Shown piece after piece: positions 22,563 to 34,477 of a stretch of 64,000 nucleotides of DNA. This DNA is from Catonia carolina (lineage: Eukaryota; Arthropoda; Insecta; Hemiptera; Achilidae). Both the position numbers and the translations under genes were made by a program. The first letter of the stretch is position 1. Every line of letters begins with the position of its first letter. The stretch covers positions 188,782,783-188,846,782 of the forward strand of contig JAQMRL010000001.1 in assembly GCA_035578175.1 (NCBI GenBank), given 5' to 3'. A model generated the notes under the pieces. It worked only from the letters and a program-made list of their open reading frames with translations, was not told where the DNA came from and did no database searches.

Positions 22563-23284
22563 GAAACATTCGGGAAATTACAGCATTCAGAAAACCTTTA
22601 ACAAAAAGGTGAATTAAAAATTAATTTTTAATAACATTAATAAACTTAATCAATAAGATCTGTTCATTGTTACCCATTAAAAGCAAAAGTGTAACTAAAA
22701 CAAATTTAAGGCGATATTTAAAAATTAATTATCGCCTTCAACTAATTTAATTTCTCGATAATATAAAAATAACTTCTCGGCAATACTTAAGTTTTCATTC
22801 ATATCTCCATTATAAGTAGATTAAGGAATAAAAGATTTCCTTAGTTCGTAATTTTCTATGTTTTTCTGAATTCTTTTACTATTGAACTATCATGATTTAA
22901 AGAACAACAATATTACTAATTTCGATTACAAGCTTTACATATAGGCTATTTGCCACAGCAATCGTTTTCAGTTCGGCATTAAACTAAATCAGAAAGTATT
23001 AGCCTACTGTTTAAACTAATTTTGTAGATTTTAGACTTAAGAAAAATGAAAGTCTATGATTCGTCTTCAGTTTAGAGCCCCAACTTATTTCATTGTGGAT
23101 TATCTACTACAAAGTCCCTTGCCTCTTGTCCCTTGTCTGTGTGCCAACATTTTGTACACACGGTCCCAAATGAAGAAATTTGCTTCCTCACACACAACTT
23201 TAATACACTGGACCATGTGTACTAATTTTGTACACAATGAATTGTCTGTTTTTGAGCTTGTGTTTCAGGTTTAAAAATAAAAAC
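22563..23284. other. AT-rich noncoding DNA
   Basis: No gene is recognised. The expected other end of the piggyBac element (TTAA followed by CCC) was sought here and not found. Confidence 0.35.
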
Positions 23285-23684
23285 AATTTTATAATAAATG
23301 AATATAATTGAAAATAATAAATTCATTGTAAAATAATAATAATACATTCATAAGTAACAAGGCAAATAAGCTTGTAAATATTTTGTAACACATTTTTGAT
23401 TGAACACAGAAATGTCATAATTCAAAACTTCAATAAAAGAAAATATAATAAAATAAATACATTTTTTAGAAAAATACAATTTTATAATAAATGAATATAA
23501 TAGAAAATAATAAAGTCATTATAAAATAATAATAATAATAATAAATTCATAAGTAACAAGGCAAATAAGCTTGTAAATATTTTGTCTAAACAAAACACAT
23601 TTTTGATTGAACACAGAAATGTCATAATTCAAAACTTCAACAAAAGAAAATATAATAAAATAAATACATTTTTTAGAAAAATAC
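23285..23684. repeat. Two-copy tandem duplication (193 and 207 bp)
   Basis: Copy 1 is 23285-23477 and copy 2 is 23478-23684. Both contain AAGTAACAAGGCAAATAAGC and TTTTTGATTGAACACAG. They differ by a small insertion (TCTAAACAAA), the length of an (AAT)n run and scattered substitutions. The pair lies just 3' of the piggyBac transposase. Confidence 0.85.
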
Positions 23685-23783
23685 CACACTATAAAAAAAA
23701 GAAAAAATGAATAATACTGAATACTCATAATAATTACTGAATACTTGACAAGGATTATAAAAAACCATCAAAATCTATTACAC

Positions 23784-25400
23784 TTAAAGGAGTTTTGAAA
23801 CATGCGTTTCAAAGAAGCATTTCAAGCACACAAACTTGCTTTCACATCCTGTACAACTTGTTGTAACTCGGTTCGAATTTTTCATGGCACTATTTTTACC
23901 ATGTAACTCCGAGATATTCTTATAGCAAACAGTGCATCTTCCTCGTTTCTCTGTTTCAACCAATTTGTGGGCATTTATTGCTGGTGATACTTTTTGTGGA
24001 AGCTGTTGTAAGCTTAAAGTGACTTGTTGACGAAATCTTGTGATTTTCATATTTTTCTTAGAAACCTGGTTGTACACATAATGTGCGTTGATTAGAGCTG
24101 TATTAAAAAGTAATTCAAAACAAACTTTTCGGTACCATTTTAAACTTTTTCTTAGACATGATGAATAGGAAGATTTCTGATCCGACACGTCAATGAATGT
24201 TTTTGCTTCATTGTATTCAAGGATAGTTGTCGGCTTCTTGACAACATGACCATGTTTAGTCCGTACTTCAACTATTGTAGGGGGAGACACAGTGGTTAGA
24301 AACAAAACTTCTTTTTTGTCACGCCATTTTCCCACTAGTGTTAGTGTTACTTTGGAGACAACACAACTCTCCTTTTTCTAATTTTGCTTTTATTAAAGCT
24401 GTAGGGTTATGTTTCCTTCGACTCCTGAGAGTCCCAATTAAATGTGTTTGACATTTATTTAATTCATTGGCTAAGGAGACACTTGTGTAAAAGTTGTCTG
24501 TAACAAGAATTCTACCCTGGTGAAGAAGTGGCTGTATGAGTTCCATTACAACGTTTGTGGCAACCGACTGATCCTTTTCATTTGTTTCTTTACCCCCATA
24601 AACTTTAAGGTTATATGTGTAACCCCCTTGAATACAGAGTTTAAAAAGCTTAACGCCGTATTTGTGTTTTTTTTTTTGGCAAATATTGTTTTATTTTCAG
24701 TCTACCTCTGAAAGGTACCATACTCTCATCTATGCAAACTCTTTTTAATGGTATCAAAATTTGTTGGAATTTTTCATTCAACTTTTTTACTAGAGCTTCA
24801 GTTTTGAATAAACGATCACCTTCTGGGCATTTTTCATTGTCATAAAAGTGGATGGTAGACAGTAACGTTTCAAATCGTGTTCGAGGGATTCCACATTGCG
24901 AACTGACCTCATTTTTGTACAAAACATTTGTACTGTAATAATCACGCAATGATGGTTTACTGTCTAGTCCCATCCACATGCAAATACCCAAAAACTTGGT
25001 AATTTCTTGTTTATTTGTGTCATAAAAGTTTCCTAGTAATGAATTCTCTGCAATTGGTTCTTCTAAAATAATTTTATTTATTATTTCTTGTTCAGCATAA
25101 AGATTTGTTTCATTGACTATCATATCTACAATAGAATCGTCAACAAATAACTTATAAAACTCCACTGGTTCTTTCCCAATCATTTTTTGTATTATTTCAT
25201 CTTTAATTCCAGTATTTATTGTAAATTGGAAATTGTTCAGATTACCTGTTACACGACTCCAGGTAACTTCATCTGCTTCCTTTTGTCGTTTTCGTTATTA
25301 GACGATAAAAGTAAGGTTGAAGGATCTAATAGTTGTAGTTTTTCTGCAACTAACTCAATGAATTTTGCATCGTCGTCTTTGGAAAAACTCATTTTCAACT
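23784..25400 (-). pseudogene. piggyBac-type transposase, broken by about three frameshifts
   Basis: The likely start is MSFSKDDDAKFIELVAEKL at about 25393. Catalytic landmarks follow in the order expected: CIDESMVPFRGR (first Asp), LVTDNFYTSVSLA (second Asp), FIDVSDQKSSY (third Asp and partner). A C-terminal cysteine-rich zinc finger follows (CTVCYKNI, then CTGCESKFVCLKC), which in piggyBac reads the terminal repeats. Frame breaks fall near 25262, at an 11-A run near 24665, and near 24340. Total length, about 530 codons, fits the family. It would cut and paste at TTAA without leaving footprints; this copy cannot be translated through. Confidence 0.9.
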
Positions 25401-25485
25401 TCCAGACGCATGCGACAACTGCAGGTGACTGGTTCCCAAAGCAGTCGATGCAGCCGACGCATAAGCCGAACCACTTCTTAACCCT

Positions 25486-26042
25486 TAAAAGGTCTTTGGT
25501 AAGTAGCCTATACTTACCACTGGCAATAAGGTCGATTTTTTTAAAAAATGGGTAACCTATGCAGTTGAACTCTGTCGGCATTTTATGGTTTTGTAGATGT
25601 TCTCTGGTAAGTAGGCTATCCACATTTTGATATTAGTGCGCAGCGACCTTTTGCTTCATGAGTTACACGAATGTGGTAAGGATTCATATCAGCGTACGCA
25701 TCCGTGTTGTTTTATTGTTACTTTTGTACAGTGCTTAGAAAATTGAAGGTTTTTACAGGAAAAATTCATGCTAATACTATAAAGTTGAGATAAGAGTTAT
25801 TCTACACATTTTTCTGTTATATAGGACTATAAGTTGTTTTAATAAACATTCTTACCACTTAACATTATGTGATTTCCATTAAATAAATGTTCCTTGGTAA
25901 GTATACTTACCAGGGCTTAACATTAAAAAAAATAATATTTTACTGTTCCCGCACTAGAAATACATTATTCAAGTCCCCGTAAAACAAAATTTAACATTCT
26001 ACAACATGTATATTTTCCCCAGTAGTACTGCCCTATAAAGGG
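25486..26042 (-). mobile_element. piggyBac terminal region, or separate TTAA MITE overlapping its 5' side
   Basis: On the right, CCCTATAAAGGG abuts TTAA (26043-26046), so read inward the terminus is CCCTTTATAGGGCAGTAC. On the left, TTAA at 25486-25489 is followed by CCCTTAAAAGGTC, a similar end. Inside are repeated GGTAAGTA/TACTTACC motifs (near 25500, 25609 and 25897) that could be transposase-binding repeats. Either 26042 is the 5' end of the piggyBac element with an internal TTAA by chance, or this 553 bp unit is a MITE. Confidence 0.5.
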
Positions 26043-26160
26043 TTAAAAAATTTATTTGATGAGTAATGACAAGTAATGCAAGCAGCAGCTGCATATAGTA
26101 ATCAATCGCACCTTATAATAATAACGAAACCGCATAACAATAATGTAGTAGCCTAAATGC

Positions 26161-26488
26161 GGCAATTTAAAAAAAAATCGTAGGAGCTGTTTTTGAGAAA
26201 TCGCAAAAAAGTGAAAAATTACACGAATGAACTACTACTTCCGGTTGACCGATTTTTATGAAAATGTTCGTGTCTGGTCCTCTAGTAGTACCTAACTTAA
26301 GTTTCAAGTTTCAACTTTGTACGATGTTTTGTTCACACACAGACCAATCACTAAAAACATGTTTTTTTAAGTTCAGGGGGTCTGAAGAAAATGTGTAGTA
26401 TATCCGATGAAAACTCGATTTCGCAAAATCGACAAGAAAACAATAATTTCCTTCCTATATATTCATATAGGCAAGAGAAAGTAAAAAT
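26161..26488 (+). mobile_element. Helentron-like repeat (family H), 3' portion
   Basis: It contains only the 3' third: the AAAAAATCGTAGGAGC arm, ACTACTTCCGGTTGACCGAT, a collapsed CA site (CACACACAG), the hairpin CCTATATATTCATATAGG and CAAGAGAAAGTAAAAAT. Confidence 0.8.
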
Positions 26489-27139
26489 ATAACTGCTTTA
26501 GAATGATGACTGAAACCAGAAACAATAAAATTTGCAACTAATTACCTATTAATTGTACAAAAATTTAATAATTTTATAGGAACTGTAGCAGAAAATAATC
26601 ACCACTTGGTAAATTAATTGTTAACAGTCAAGGACAGGAGGATAAAAATGTCCTGGTTCATGAGCGTATGCCGGACCAAAACAGTTAGGGTGGGGGGGGG
26701 GAAGCCATGGTCGTTCAGGTTTAACATTTTATTGGGCCCTTCAATAAAATGTGACAATGGCTCTAGATACTTCTCAATTTTTATGCCATTTTGTTTCGTT
26801 ATAAACTAAAGATTTTACACCTAATTTTGTTTCATATCAATGGTATGTATTTACAACCATTTAATTTATTTTGCTTGTAGGAGGACAGCTACCCCCCTAC
26901 CAAATGCTGGGTATGCCTATGCCTTGTTTGCAAACCTTAAGATGTATTCTACCATCAACTTTCTTCTAGTGGCAGGGGAAAGATTAGTGATGGGAAATAA
27001 AGCTATTTTTTGATAACCTGTTACTGAAATTAACAGCCTGATCCAATAACCTGTTATTAAAATAACACTGTTATTGTCCAGTCTACAATACATTGTAGTA
27101 ATAGGTGATAGCACGATGCATGCGGAAAAGAAGTCAACT
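26489..27139. other. Noncoding DNA with a G10 run
   Basis: GGGTGGGGGGGGGG lies near 26688-26701. At 26987, TAGTGATGGGAAATAAAG resembles a hAT element end, but no matching inverted end or 8 bp duplication was found. No gene is recognised. Confidence 0.3.
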
Positions 27140-27151
27140 AAATTACTCACT

Positions 27152-27464
27152 GACCCACCGGGTTGGTCAAAAAGTAAAGTCGTCGCCAAAATCAGCTGAT
27201 TTTTGGAGACGAAGGTTCTTGGTTCAAATCCTAGTAGAGGTAGTTACTTTTATACGGATTTGAGTGCTAGACAGTAGTTACCGGTGTACTTTAATAGTTG
27301 GGGTTCAATTAACCATACTCTCTCAGGAATGGTCGGCCTGAGTCTGTACAAGACTAAACCTCATTTACATGTCATACATATCATTCTCATCTCATTAGGT
27401 CATGGGGTTGCTCATTGTTCTGAATTGAACAGACTGCAACGTACACATATTAGGGATTAAAAAA
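27152..27464 (+). mobile_element. tRNA-derived SINE, family A, copy 2
   Basis: It is closely similar to the copy at 12643, including the B box GGTTCAAATCC and the 3' body ending CGTACACATATTAGGGATT plus an A tail. It is flanked by the perfect 12 bp duplication AAATTACTCACT (27140-27151 and 27465-27476). Confidence 0.9.
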
Positions 27465-27476
27465 AAATTACTCACT

Positions 27477-27845
27477 AACAGAAAGATTTTTTGGGACAGA
27501 CAATGGTAGTCAAAATAAACCATCCGGCATCAACATCATGACTCGCTGGACAGTTTGTTTTGAGTATTGATTTGCTTTAATCCTGCCGACACTTTTATGC
27601 ATGCATGGCTGCTGACTTCTTGGCTCGGTGTACAATGTAAAGTAACTATAGTGCCTTGCTGTGTGTCTGAAAGATTCAGCACAACTGGCCACCCTTGTTT
27701 TTGCGAAAAATTGTGTTTGGTTTGCCGCTTATAGTTGATTACATGAAATAGCGCTGCTAGCCTAAACTCTGTGTCCGTGAAAGATTCAGTGAGATTTGCC
27801 ATCTTGGGTTTTTATTATTAACAGTATTATAACGTAGTTAAACAT
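27477..27845. other. Noncoding stretch
   Basis: Two overlapping minus frames (27510-27692 and 27536-27802) have no recognisable domain. Nothing is supported. Confidence 0.3.
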
Positions 27846-28791
27846 AAAAATCTGGTGTGAAACACTCACACAACTTTCTCTTGCCAGTGCAAATAATTTA
27901 AACAATATAACCTAACATTAGTAATGAACCATTAGAAATAAACAAAAAACTAACCTCAAAAAACATAACCTTATTTTAATCATGAGTGAATGACGCAAAA
28001 TGAAAATCGAACTCAATTTGGCTTAAAAAAAACGGAAAATCACACTTTCACGCTAAACTAGGCTCTGTAGAGAAAAATTCTCCAAATAAAAGTTGTAGAT
28101 CTCTTAATTTTCTATAAATTTTATTATATACACTTTTGTCGTAAAGTGCAGACTAAGGCCGAAATCTTAAAAAAATCGATTTTTCACACGTTTTCGTGAG
28201 AAAAAAAGAAATCGCTAATTACCGCTAAACTAAGCGTTATACAAAAAATGCTTGAAATAAAAGTTGTAGGTTTTCAAATTCTCTACAACTTTTATTATAT
28301 ACATTTTTGCTCTAAAATTAATATTTAAGCCGTAATCTTAAAAAAACACCCTCACCAAGAATTTCAGCAAAAATGGCGCCTACCCTATCTTTTAGAGAAT
28401 AAAAAATTGAGTAAATGAGGCGATTTTTAAAAAAATCGTAGGACCAGTTTTTGAGAAAATCGTGAAAAAGTGAAAAATTATATGAATAAACTACTACTTC
28501 CGGTTGACCGATTTTGATGAAAATGTTCGTGTCGGGTCCGGTAGTGATATGTAACTTAAGTTTCAAGTTTGAAGTTCGTACGATGTTCCGTTCTTGAGAT
28601 ATTTTGTACACACACACACGCGCGCGCGCACACACATACACACACACACACAGACCAATCGCTAAAAACATGTTTTTTGGGTTTAGGGGGTCTGAAAACG
28701 TGTAGATCCGGTGAAAACTCGATTTCTTAAAATCGACATGAAAACAATACTTTCCTTCCTATATATTCATATAGGCAACAGAAAGTAAAAA
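27846..28791 (+). mobile_element. Helentron-like repeat (family H), full length
   Basis: The copy runs from AAAAATCTGGTGTGAAACAC to the hairpin CCTATATATTCATATAGG and CAACAGAAAGTAAAAA. A (CA)n(CG)n run lies at about 28608-28652. Internal arms AATAAAAGTTGTAG and CTACAACTTTTATT pair perfectly. Confidence 0.85.
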
Positions 28792-30808
28792 TTTGTGTTA
28801 TTAAACGAAAAGGTTATTGATAACTTCGTTTAATTTTGACAGTTCTGCTGTTACAACAGTCAGACAAGCTTTGTTCGCATGTCAATTTATTAACCGGCTT
28901 GCATCATGGTGTTACAAAGTTACAGCTAACAGGGTGTTATTAGTAACGTGTTATCAAGATAATTGGCTCAATCCAGAAATCATGTTATTAATCCTATTAT
29001 GTTAAATAAGCTATATAATATCACTACAGGGAATATATTATCGTCATGTAAGTGGCCAATATCTAGAGCAGGTAAAGCAGAAAAGAAGAAAATATGTTAA
29101 AAATCAATTTCATTAATCTTTAGTCATAAAAAACATTTTGCAAGGACCGACTTGGATTGGGTGTGGTGCAAAAATTTCCTGATCACGATCTGATTAAACA
29201 CAAATCGACTTTTCTGTATATATTGGGGATAAGAGAATACCTGTTCCTCCTCTCCGAGTAAATATTGATTAGTTGCAGCACTGAATAGCACAAACTGTTA
29301 TTACCATACATCCATGGCTTCATCGGCTTTGGCAAAAAACTGATTACAGATAAGACATATTCTGTCCCGTTACAAAAGGTAGTCTCATCAAACATTTGTA
29401 AACAAAATTTGAAGATATATTTGATTCAGTGATGTATCAAAATATCTTAGTTATTTACTTTTTTCACATTTAACAGTAACTTTTATATAACTAATTTTGA
29501 CACATCCGATTCTGGAATTATAATTTTTATTATTTTGTAATAATACTTTTACTAGAAGAATCGCATTTAAAAGTTATTTATATGAGCACAAAATATGCAA
29601 TAGCTTATTACAGCTACTTAATATAAATACATTGCATTTAAACTTATAAATAATAGTGAGTACATAAACCCACTAGTCACAAATGTATATCATGGGTTGT
29701 GAGTGAAAATTTTTATTAATTTCAGCAACTGTTCACAAAACGTATTATCCTTAACATTAACTAATTCATTTCAAAATAAATTATAAAATTTCTAATTAGC
29801 AAAAGCTTACACTACTTATGCCAAACTTGCCTTTGGTCATCTGTAGAAACGTCAGTGTTTAGTTAACATCTGTACGAAACTTTGTCAAATCTATTTTATG
29901 ATAAAGTCAGTGACGGCAATTTGTGGTTTATGCTGGGTGAGTAATGTGGAGTCATATGGCTCACTACTACTTTCCTCAGTAGGCTGAAAAGTTTAACTGC
30001 TTATCAATTAGCTACGTCACCTGGAAAACATGATTTTCTACCTTGAAATGTTCACCTGTATTTCACTCATTACAAGGTTTAAATAATAATGCAATTATTT
30101 GACAATCCTTCCTCATGCAAAAAGCATCTTGTGGTATCAAAACAATAAATTTGTTGGTTTCAGATTTTCTGTCTGTTTGCCATTTGTTTATAAACTTAAT
30201 GTCATACTCTTTTAACAGATTGTTTTGAGTAATATTGATGTCACAATAGTTTTTTGAATACCTACTAAAATTGGTTGCATGAAAAAAATTCTTAATTCGT
30301 CGTAGAAATTGAGCAAATGATCTGATAGAATGCACAAGTGTTTTATAAATGGAACTAAATATAATCAAAATGTCACCAGGAAAAAATACCTAACGAATTT
30401 TTATATTTACAGTACCATTTCCACTTGTTCTTAATTCTTGCGTGATTAATGATGAGTTAAAAATTACATCATACCCATGAGTAAAGTCCAATCTGAGTTT
30501 CAAAACATAGACATTCTTAGCTTAGATAATTCTAAATCTCACTTTTTACTTTGATCACATGAAATGATTGCAACCTGGTGATAGGGCCTACCAATAAATT
30601 TTGTTAACTCACTGAAATCACTTTGATTACGTTTAAATTTATCATAACTTATTTATTAATGAAAAACTTAAACAGAACCAAAATCCCGATTTTTGATTAA
30701 AATAATAATGAACAACAAACTTACTAATTGTATAAAACGGTAAGAGTCAGGCATGCAGTCACTACCTGGTGGGCCAGGTTTCTGAAGGTATAACAAATAA
30801 AAAGTGTA
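28792..30808. other. AT-rich noncoding DNA with an unrecognised 101-codon frame
   Basis: The minus frame 30063-30368 (starting MIIFSSIYKTLVHSIRSFAQ) shows no known motif. It is listed as uncertain, not as a gene. No repeat termini were identified in the interval. Confidence 0.3.
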
Positions 30809-30823
30809 CATATATCTTCTTCT

Positions 30824-32500
30824 TCAAGTGCCATCTCCGCGTCGGAGGTTGGCGATCATCATTGCTATTCTAACTTTCGAAACAGCTGCTCGGAACAGTG
30901 ACGTGGAGTTGAGACCAAACCAATCTCTCAAATTCTTCAGCCAGGACGCTTTCCTTCTGCCCGGCCGGCGCTTTCCTGCTATCTTTCCTTCCATTATCAG
31001 CTGAAGAAGTCTGTATTTCCCGTTTCGAAGAACATGGCCAAAGTACTGCAGTTTTCGTCGCTTGATGTCGTATAGCAGTTCCATCTCCTTGCCCATCCGA
31101 GTCAGTACGTCCATGTTTCGTACTCAGTCGGTCCACGATATACGGAGCATGCGGTGGTATAGCCACATCTCAAACGACTCCAGCCTCCTTTCTAGAAGTT
31201 TCGTTAGTGTCCATCCTTCCTGCCCGTAAAGAAGTACAGGAAGTACGTAGCACCTCAGAATTCGGAGCCTCGTGTTGAAACTAAGATCACGCTGGCACAA
31301 TAGGTGTTTTAGTTTCGTGAACACCGCTCTGGCTTGCTCGATACGCACTTTAACTTCCTGACCGTAGTCCCATTTGTCATTTAGGCAGCACCCAAGGTAT
31401 TTGTACGTGTGCACCTGTTCAATGGCGGAGCCAGCGAGTGTGATTCCTGCGTTGACCTCCTCTTCACCGATCACCATGAACTTGGTTTTACGTATATTCA
31501 TCCGTAGTCCGTATGCATTGCTAATTGTGTTGACGCGTTCCAGCAACACTTGGAGATCTTCCTCGCTATCTGCAATCAGCGCTGTATCGTCGGCATATCT
31601 CAGGTTGTTGATGCCCTCTCCATTCACTATAATGCCTTCTCTGCATCCATCCAAAGCTTCCGACAAAATGGCCTCCGAATATAAGTCGAAGAGCATCGGT
31701 GAGAGCACGCATCCCTGTCTAACCCCACGGCGGATTTGCACTTCCTCCGACAGCTCCTCTCCCACTCGCACCTTGGCACATTGGTTCCAATATAGGTTGG
31801 CGATAATTCTTATGTCGCGATCGTCGAGGCCCACTCGTTGCAAAATTTCTAGCATCCTGTCGTGTAGTACTTTGTCGAATGCCTTCTCGTAGTCAATGAA
31901 GCACAGGAATACGTTCTTGTTCATATCTCGGCATCTCTGAACGAGGACATTCATGGCAAACAAGGCGTCTCTCGTGCCGAAGCCTCCTCGGGATCCAAAC
32001 TGTGTGTCCGTCATTTGTTCTTCGCACTTTTGGTAGACCCGTTCATGTATTATTTTCAGGAAAATCTTCAGAATGTGGCTCATTAAACTAATCGTCCGGT
32101 GTTCTTCGCAGCGTCTTGCATTGAGCTTCTTCGGTATAGGAATGAACGTCGACTTAAGCCATTCGTCTGGAATCACGCCAGTCTGATATACTTTATTGCA
32201 CAAAGACGTCAGGGAATCCAGGTCTTCCTCATTCAATGTTTTGAGTAGTTCTGCGTGCACCTCGTCTGGTCCTGGTGCTTTTCCCGACCTCATCTTACTG
32301 ATGGCTCGTTTTACTTCCTCTTTGAGAATATCCGGTCCGGTTACCGTGGTGGTCACGGCTGGGTGTGCTGCCCGGTCATCTTCAAATAGTTGGCTAACAT
32401 AACGCTCCCACACCTTTAATTGTTCGGAAGTGGTGGCCACTATGTTGTCATCCCCATCCACGAGCATTCCAACGTTTTGCCTGAGCCGTTTGTCTGTCAT
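30824..32500 (-). pseudogene. LINE reverse transcriptase
   Basis: The polymerase fingers and palm are complete: KMRSGKAPGPDEVHAELLKT, KSTFIPIPKK, FLCFIDYEKAFDKVLHD (first Asp), GVRQGCVLSPMLFDLYSEA, and LRYADDTALIADSEED (catalytic ADD). The C-terminal tail RRKLQYFGHVLRNGKYRLLQ, with RRPGRRKASWLKNL, follows. One in-frame TGA at 31124-31126 lies between SWTD and VRNMDVL; the expected Arg would be CGA, so this is a C-to-T transition at a CpG. With the upstream one-base deletion, only two lesions separate this copy from a continuous polyprotein. It primes from nicked target DNA. Confidence 0.9.
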
Positions 32501-32553
32501 CTCTTTGATTTTCTTGTGGAGATGAAAAGGGTCATGCTTGTTCTGTAACTCTT

Positions 32554-33771
32554 CTACTCAGTACATTGTTGGCTCATCCATTGGTCTTTCGCTGTTCGAA
32601 TCTTGTTGCGAATCATTTTGTGAACTGTTTTATATTGGGAGCAGTTTTGCGTCTTGCAACCACGCCGTTGCTCCATAAGATCAAGAATCTCCTCCGTCAT
32701 CCAGGGTCTGTGTTGTTGCTGCTTGTTGGCCTTCAAGTGTTTCTTTCCCATTGCAATTAATAGATTCTTTACATCCGTCCATTGGGTGTTGACATCAACG
32801 TTGGTAATCATGTTTTCTAAACCCCTTTTCAGGTCTTCCCGGATGTTCTCGCAAAGATCGGCGTTCTGCAATTTGCGGACGTCAATCCTGGCTTTCATGG
32901 TGCATTTCCTGGTCGACTTAAGTCTAATTTGGAGCTTTCCTGATAACGGATTGTGGTCCGACGCGATGTCTGCTCCCGGATACGTACGAACTGCGGTCAT
33001 GCAGTTCCGGAAGCGGTTGTTTACTAAAATGTAGTCGATCTGGTTTCTGACAATATTGTTTATATTGTCCTGTGGTGATCTCCAGGTGTATAACCTTCGC
33101 GGTGGTAATTGAAAGAAGGTGTTCATGACGCTGAGATCTTCCTCCTGACAAAATTGAACCAATCTGTCACCTCTGTCATTGCGTACGCCCAAACCAAACG
33201 CCCCAGCCACTCCGTCGACCTTTACTTTGCCCACTTTTGCGTTAAAGTCTCCCATAATGATGTTAACCTTGTGCGCTTTAGTCAACCGTAGTACCGACGT
33301 GACTTCTGCGTAAAACGCTTCTAAAACATCCCCCTCTGCGTCTGCCGTTGGTGCGTAGACCTGAACGATGTTCATGTTGACCGGCTTAGCCTGTATCTGA
33401 ATCAACATGACTCGATCCGACAGGGGAATGAAGTTCTTGATCGTCCTGTTGACTGTGTTTGTCACAATTACCGCCACGCCATGCCAATGATGAGCGTCGT
33501 CGCTGCCCGAGTAGTACACTGTGTGCTGTCCACTGCGAACAATTCCTTTGCCCGGCCAGCGCATTTCACTGACCCCCAAGATTTCCAGTCCCATTCTCTT
33601 CATTTCTTGAGTCGCATTTGCGAGCTTGCCCGCTTCAAACATACTTCTCACGTTCCAAGTCGCTAATTTTACATTCGTATTCCTCCTCACAAAATCGTTC
33701 AATACCGTCCCCCCCGGAGACCCGAGTGGGGGACTTGAAACTCCGGAATTTTTAGAATTAAACGTCTTCAT
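32554..33771 (-). pseudogene. LINE endonuclease domain (CFDP2-like exonuclease-endonuclease-phosphatase)
   Basis: After a short leader the domain starts VKLATWNVRSMFEAGKLANA (metal-binding Asn), then LEILGVSEMRWPGKG (catalytic Glu), VNIIMGDFNAKVG (Asp/Asn), QIDYILVN, and ASDHNPL (terminal Asp-His). All core catalytic residues are visible. It would nick the genomic target to prime reverse transcription. The frame ends at 32554 in CTE-stop; the next residues EELQNKHDPFHLH are readable after a one-base shift, so endonuclease and polymerase were a single protein broken by a one-base deletion here. Confidence 0.9.
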
Positions 33772-34107
33772 GATGATTCTACTAGGGATCTGTAATGCAG
33801 TGGTTTCCCGTTGCCTTCTGCATCCAAATGCCGTTGACCCATCTGTTTGGGTTCCTCCGCCTTCGGGACCGATTTCTCAATCCCAGGGCAATTGAGTGCC
33901 CTACCACTTCCCAGCTCCTCCACCCGCAGCTGTTGGCCAGTCAGTGGGAGATCGCTTATACCGGCAATCGTTCGGTGTTCTTCGCCGTTGCTTGGTCGGG
34001 GACTGCTTATTCAATATATTCGCAGCTAACCCTCATATCTGAGGGCCGTTCACTATCCGCCACCTGTGACCCCGCTGGTAGCCTGCACTCAGCCCTAGCA
34101 TACATAT
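33772..34107 (-). other. LINE 5' leader
   Basis: This is the GC-richer leader upstream of the endonuclease start. On the minus strand it contains GAAGGCAACGGGAAACCAC, a 19 bp block nearly shared with the SINE-like family D (GAAGGCAATGGTAAACCAC). Confidence 0.6.
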
Positions 34108-34477
34108 GCACATATATAGCTACATTAAAACATGGTAAACTGCTTGAGAAGGTAGGAGAAAAAAAGGTTGATCTTCAGTTTCCACAAAAACAATTTATCA
34201 GGTACTCTCTCTAATTTATTAAAAAGTATGCTACACCTCTAAAATGTGTTGCAGTACTTCCAAACATTAGATTTTTTTAGAAGACACTATACAAACTTTA
34301 CATTTAGTCTTAATTTCAGAGTCTTCACTTAAAAACAATGGAAATTTAATTATGGACAATGATATCCTAGAACAGAAGAAATAGTTCTCTTATACTGCCT
34401 ACTTACTGTACCATGTATGTCACAGATTTCTAAACAATAAATTATACTTACATACAGTTACATGTATAAGATTTTAA
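34108..34477. other. AT-rich noncoding DNA
   Basis: No gene or repeat is recognised. Confidence 0.4.

Larger units (their letters stand above)
30809..34107 (-). mobile_element. Nearly full-length RTE-like LINE
   Basis: On the minus strand the order is a roughly 330 bp 5' leader, an apurinic-type endonuclease, a reverse transcriptase, and a 3' end with a (GAA)n-like tail (CTTGAAGAAGAAGA). Possible target duplications are ambiguous (ACATATAT near both edges), so the boundaries are within about 15 bp. Its GC content is visibly higher than its surroundings, suggesting a comparatively recent arrival. Clade assignment (RTE/CFDP2-like) rests on motif memory. Confidence 0.85.

Noticed and set aside
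26987..27090. hAT element end (TAGTGATGGGAAAT)
   Set aside because: No inverted partner end or 8 bp target duplication was found in the window.
28318..28671. 117-codon protein rich in Cys/Val/Arg repeats
   Set aside because: It lies entirely inside a family H repeat and reads through its CA/CG microsatellite.
31374..31892. 172-codon plus-strand frame
   Set aside because: It is a shadow of the LINE reverse transcriptase on the opposite strand.
32654..34214. Plus-strand frames across the LINE endonuclease and leader
   Set aside because: They mirror the minus-strand LINE coding region and have no independent motif support.
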